Shown here in pieces: positions 29,220 to 29,796 of a stretch of DNA of 29,796 nucleotides. Position numbers and translations under genes: made by a program. Source of the DNA: a bacterium (GTDB lineage Bacteria > Vulcanimicrobiota > Xenobia > Xenobiales > Xenobiaceae); NCBI GenBank assembly GCA_022839105.1, contig JALHDH010000024.1:1-29796 (forward strand), written 5' to 3'. Position 1 is the first letter of the stretch, and each line of letters opens with the position of its first letter. The notes below the pieces were generated by a model. It was not told where the DNA came from and searched no databases. It was given only the letters and a program-made list of their open reading frames with translations.

Positions 29220-29796
29220 CTACGGCTCGACGACCACCCGGTCGGTCGCCCCGCGTCCAAAGGTCTCGGGATGGTACATCTCCTCGGCCTTGGGGGGCGG
29301 GACCACGAAATGCCCGGGAGTGGTGGCCCGGGAGATGTAGGTGTACTCGTACACCCCTTCCCACAGGAGCGAGGTGAAGGCCTCGGCCCGCTCATCCCGC
29401 AGGTTCTCGTGCTCGTACCAGGGGCCCCACCACCAGAATCCCCGTCGGTTGCTGTCCCTGTTGGGGTCCTCGGGCAGCTTCTCGGTCACCGCCAGCGTCG
29501 GATTCAGGGGCTCCAGGCCGGCGGGCAGGGGGTCCACCAGGGCCACGTGGGTTCGACGGGTGGGCGCCACCATGCTGACGCGCGTCTGGACCCGGGCGCC
29601 GGCCCGGATCCTCCAGGTCCCGTCGGCGTCCCGGCGGACATCCTTGGGGTCGTCGACGGCCTGGTAGGTGCGCTGCACGGTGAAGCCGTGATCTGCCGGC
29701 TCCATGTGCAGGTCCTTGGGGGCGTAGCGCATCCCGATCCGGTAGTAGAGCCGGCCCGGTCCCTGCTTGGCCAGCGCCAGGTCCTGGCGACCCTTG
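29220..29796 (-). CDS. Bacterial alpha-2-macroglobulin family protein, C-terminal end only
   Basis: The last 191 residues of a large envelope protein whose 5' part lies beyond the window. Bacterial A2Ms are protease-trapping defence proteins of about 1,500-1,900 residues. Recognisable C-terminal landmarks are LYYRIGMRYAPKDL, then QRTYQAVDDPKDVRRDADG, RVSMVAPTRRTHVALVDPLP, AGLEPLNPTL, an ENLRDERAEAF segment, and YEYTYISRATTPGHFVVPPP followed by KAEEMYHPETFGRG. This is the usual bacterial A2M ending with its receptor-binding-like domain. The GFWWWGPWYEHENLRDERAE stretch is the common link between these beta strands. Stop codon TAG at 29220-29222. Whether the protein carries the thioester CxEQ site cannot be seen here. 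Confidence 0.85.
   Translation of the reverse strand, partial: KGRQDLALAKQGPGRLYYRIGMRYAPKDLHMEPADHGFTVQRTYQAVDDPKDVRRDADGTWRIRAGARVQTRVSMVAPTRRTHVALVDPLPAGLEPLNPTLAVTEKLPEDPNRDSNRRGFWWWGPWYEHENLRDERAEAFTSLLWEGVYEYTYISRATTPGHFVVPPPKAEEMYHPETFGRGATDRVVVEP

Noticed and set aside
27617..29377. A 586-codon plus-strand frame over the methyltransferase gene
   Set aside because: Antisense to an SAM-dependent methyltransferase with intact motifs; shadow frame only.

Overview
The window is very GC-rich, gene-dense chromosomal bacterial DNA, with no tRNA, rRNA, insertion sequence, phage gene or CRISPR array that I can see. The glmU-prs pair is the order known from Bacillota. The ferrochelatase looks like the coproporphyrin (CpfC) type. 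There is also a signal-peptide protein with a copper-amine-oxidase N-terminal domain. Together these suggest a high-GC member of the Terrabacteria side of the tree, perhaps a little-cultured phylum such as Vulcanimicrobiota (Eremiobacterota) or Armatimonadota. That placement is an inference from gene content and was not tested by phylogeny.

Layout. 1-2470 (minus): prs, cut by the window edge, and glmU. 2676-4226 (minus): a secreted copper-amine-oxidase-N/LRR fusion, divergent from a GalU-like nucleotidyltransferase (4342-5127, plus). 5348-7054 (plus): a DEAD-box helicase with a recognisable promoter and a structured leader. 7080-9068 (minus): a hybrid histidine kinase. 9271-11480 (minus): a DUF4105-like protein and an M48 zinc peptidase in a likely operon. 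11884-15212 (plus): a membrane-anchored polysaccharide deacetylase with a tandem proline-rich spacer, then a GT-C type membrane glycosyltransferase. 15364-20250 (plus): a GH31 glucosidase, a ferrochelatase and a soluble GAF histidine kinase. 20261-21379 (minus): a radical SAM/SPASM protein behind an FNR-type box. 21579-23960 (plus): a 793-residue Gln/Ala/Gly-rich low-complexity protein ending at a perfect 44-bp palindrome. 24041-24806 (minus): slyD and a DUF493 gene. 24933-27559 (plus): two overlapping CNNM/CBS/CorC paralogues. 27605-29098 (minus): an NPPF-type methyltransferase. 29220-29796 (minus): the C-terminal end of a bacterial alpha-2-macroglobulin.

The genes suggest envelope and sugar work (GlmU, GalU-like, GT-C, deacetylase, GH31, A2M), signalling (two kinases) and haem synthesis. 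The most testable idea is a haem locus. The ferrochelatase would make coproheme, and the radical SAM protein, behind a class-II-like FNR promoter, could be its oxygen-independent decarboxylase. The least explained items are the Gln-rich hydrophilic protein and a shared N-terminal leader motif (D-S/T-V-x-L-S near residue 34) on two unrelated proteins.
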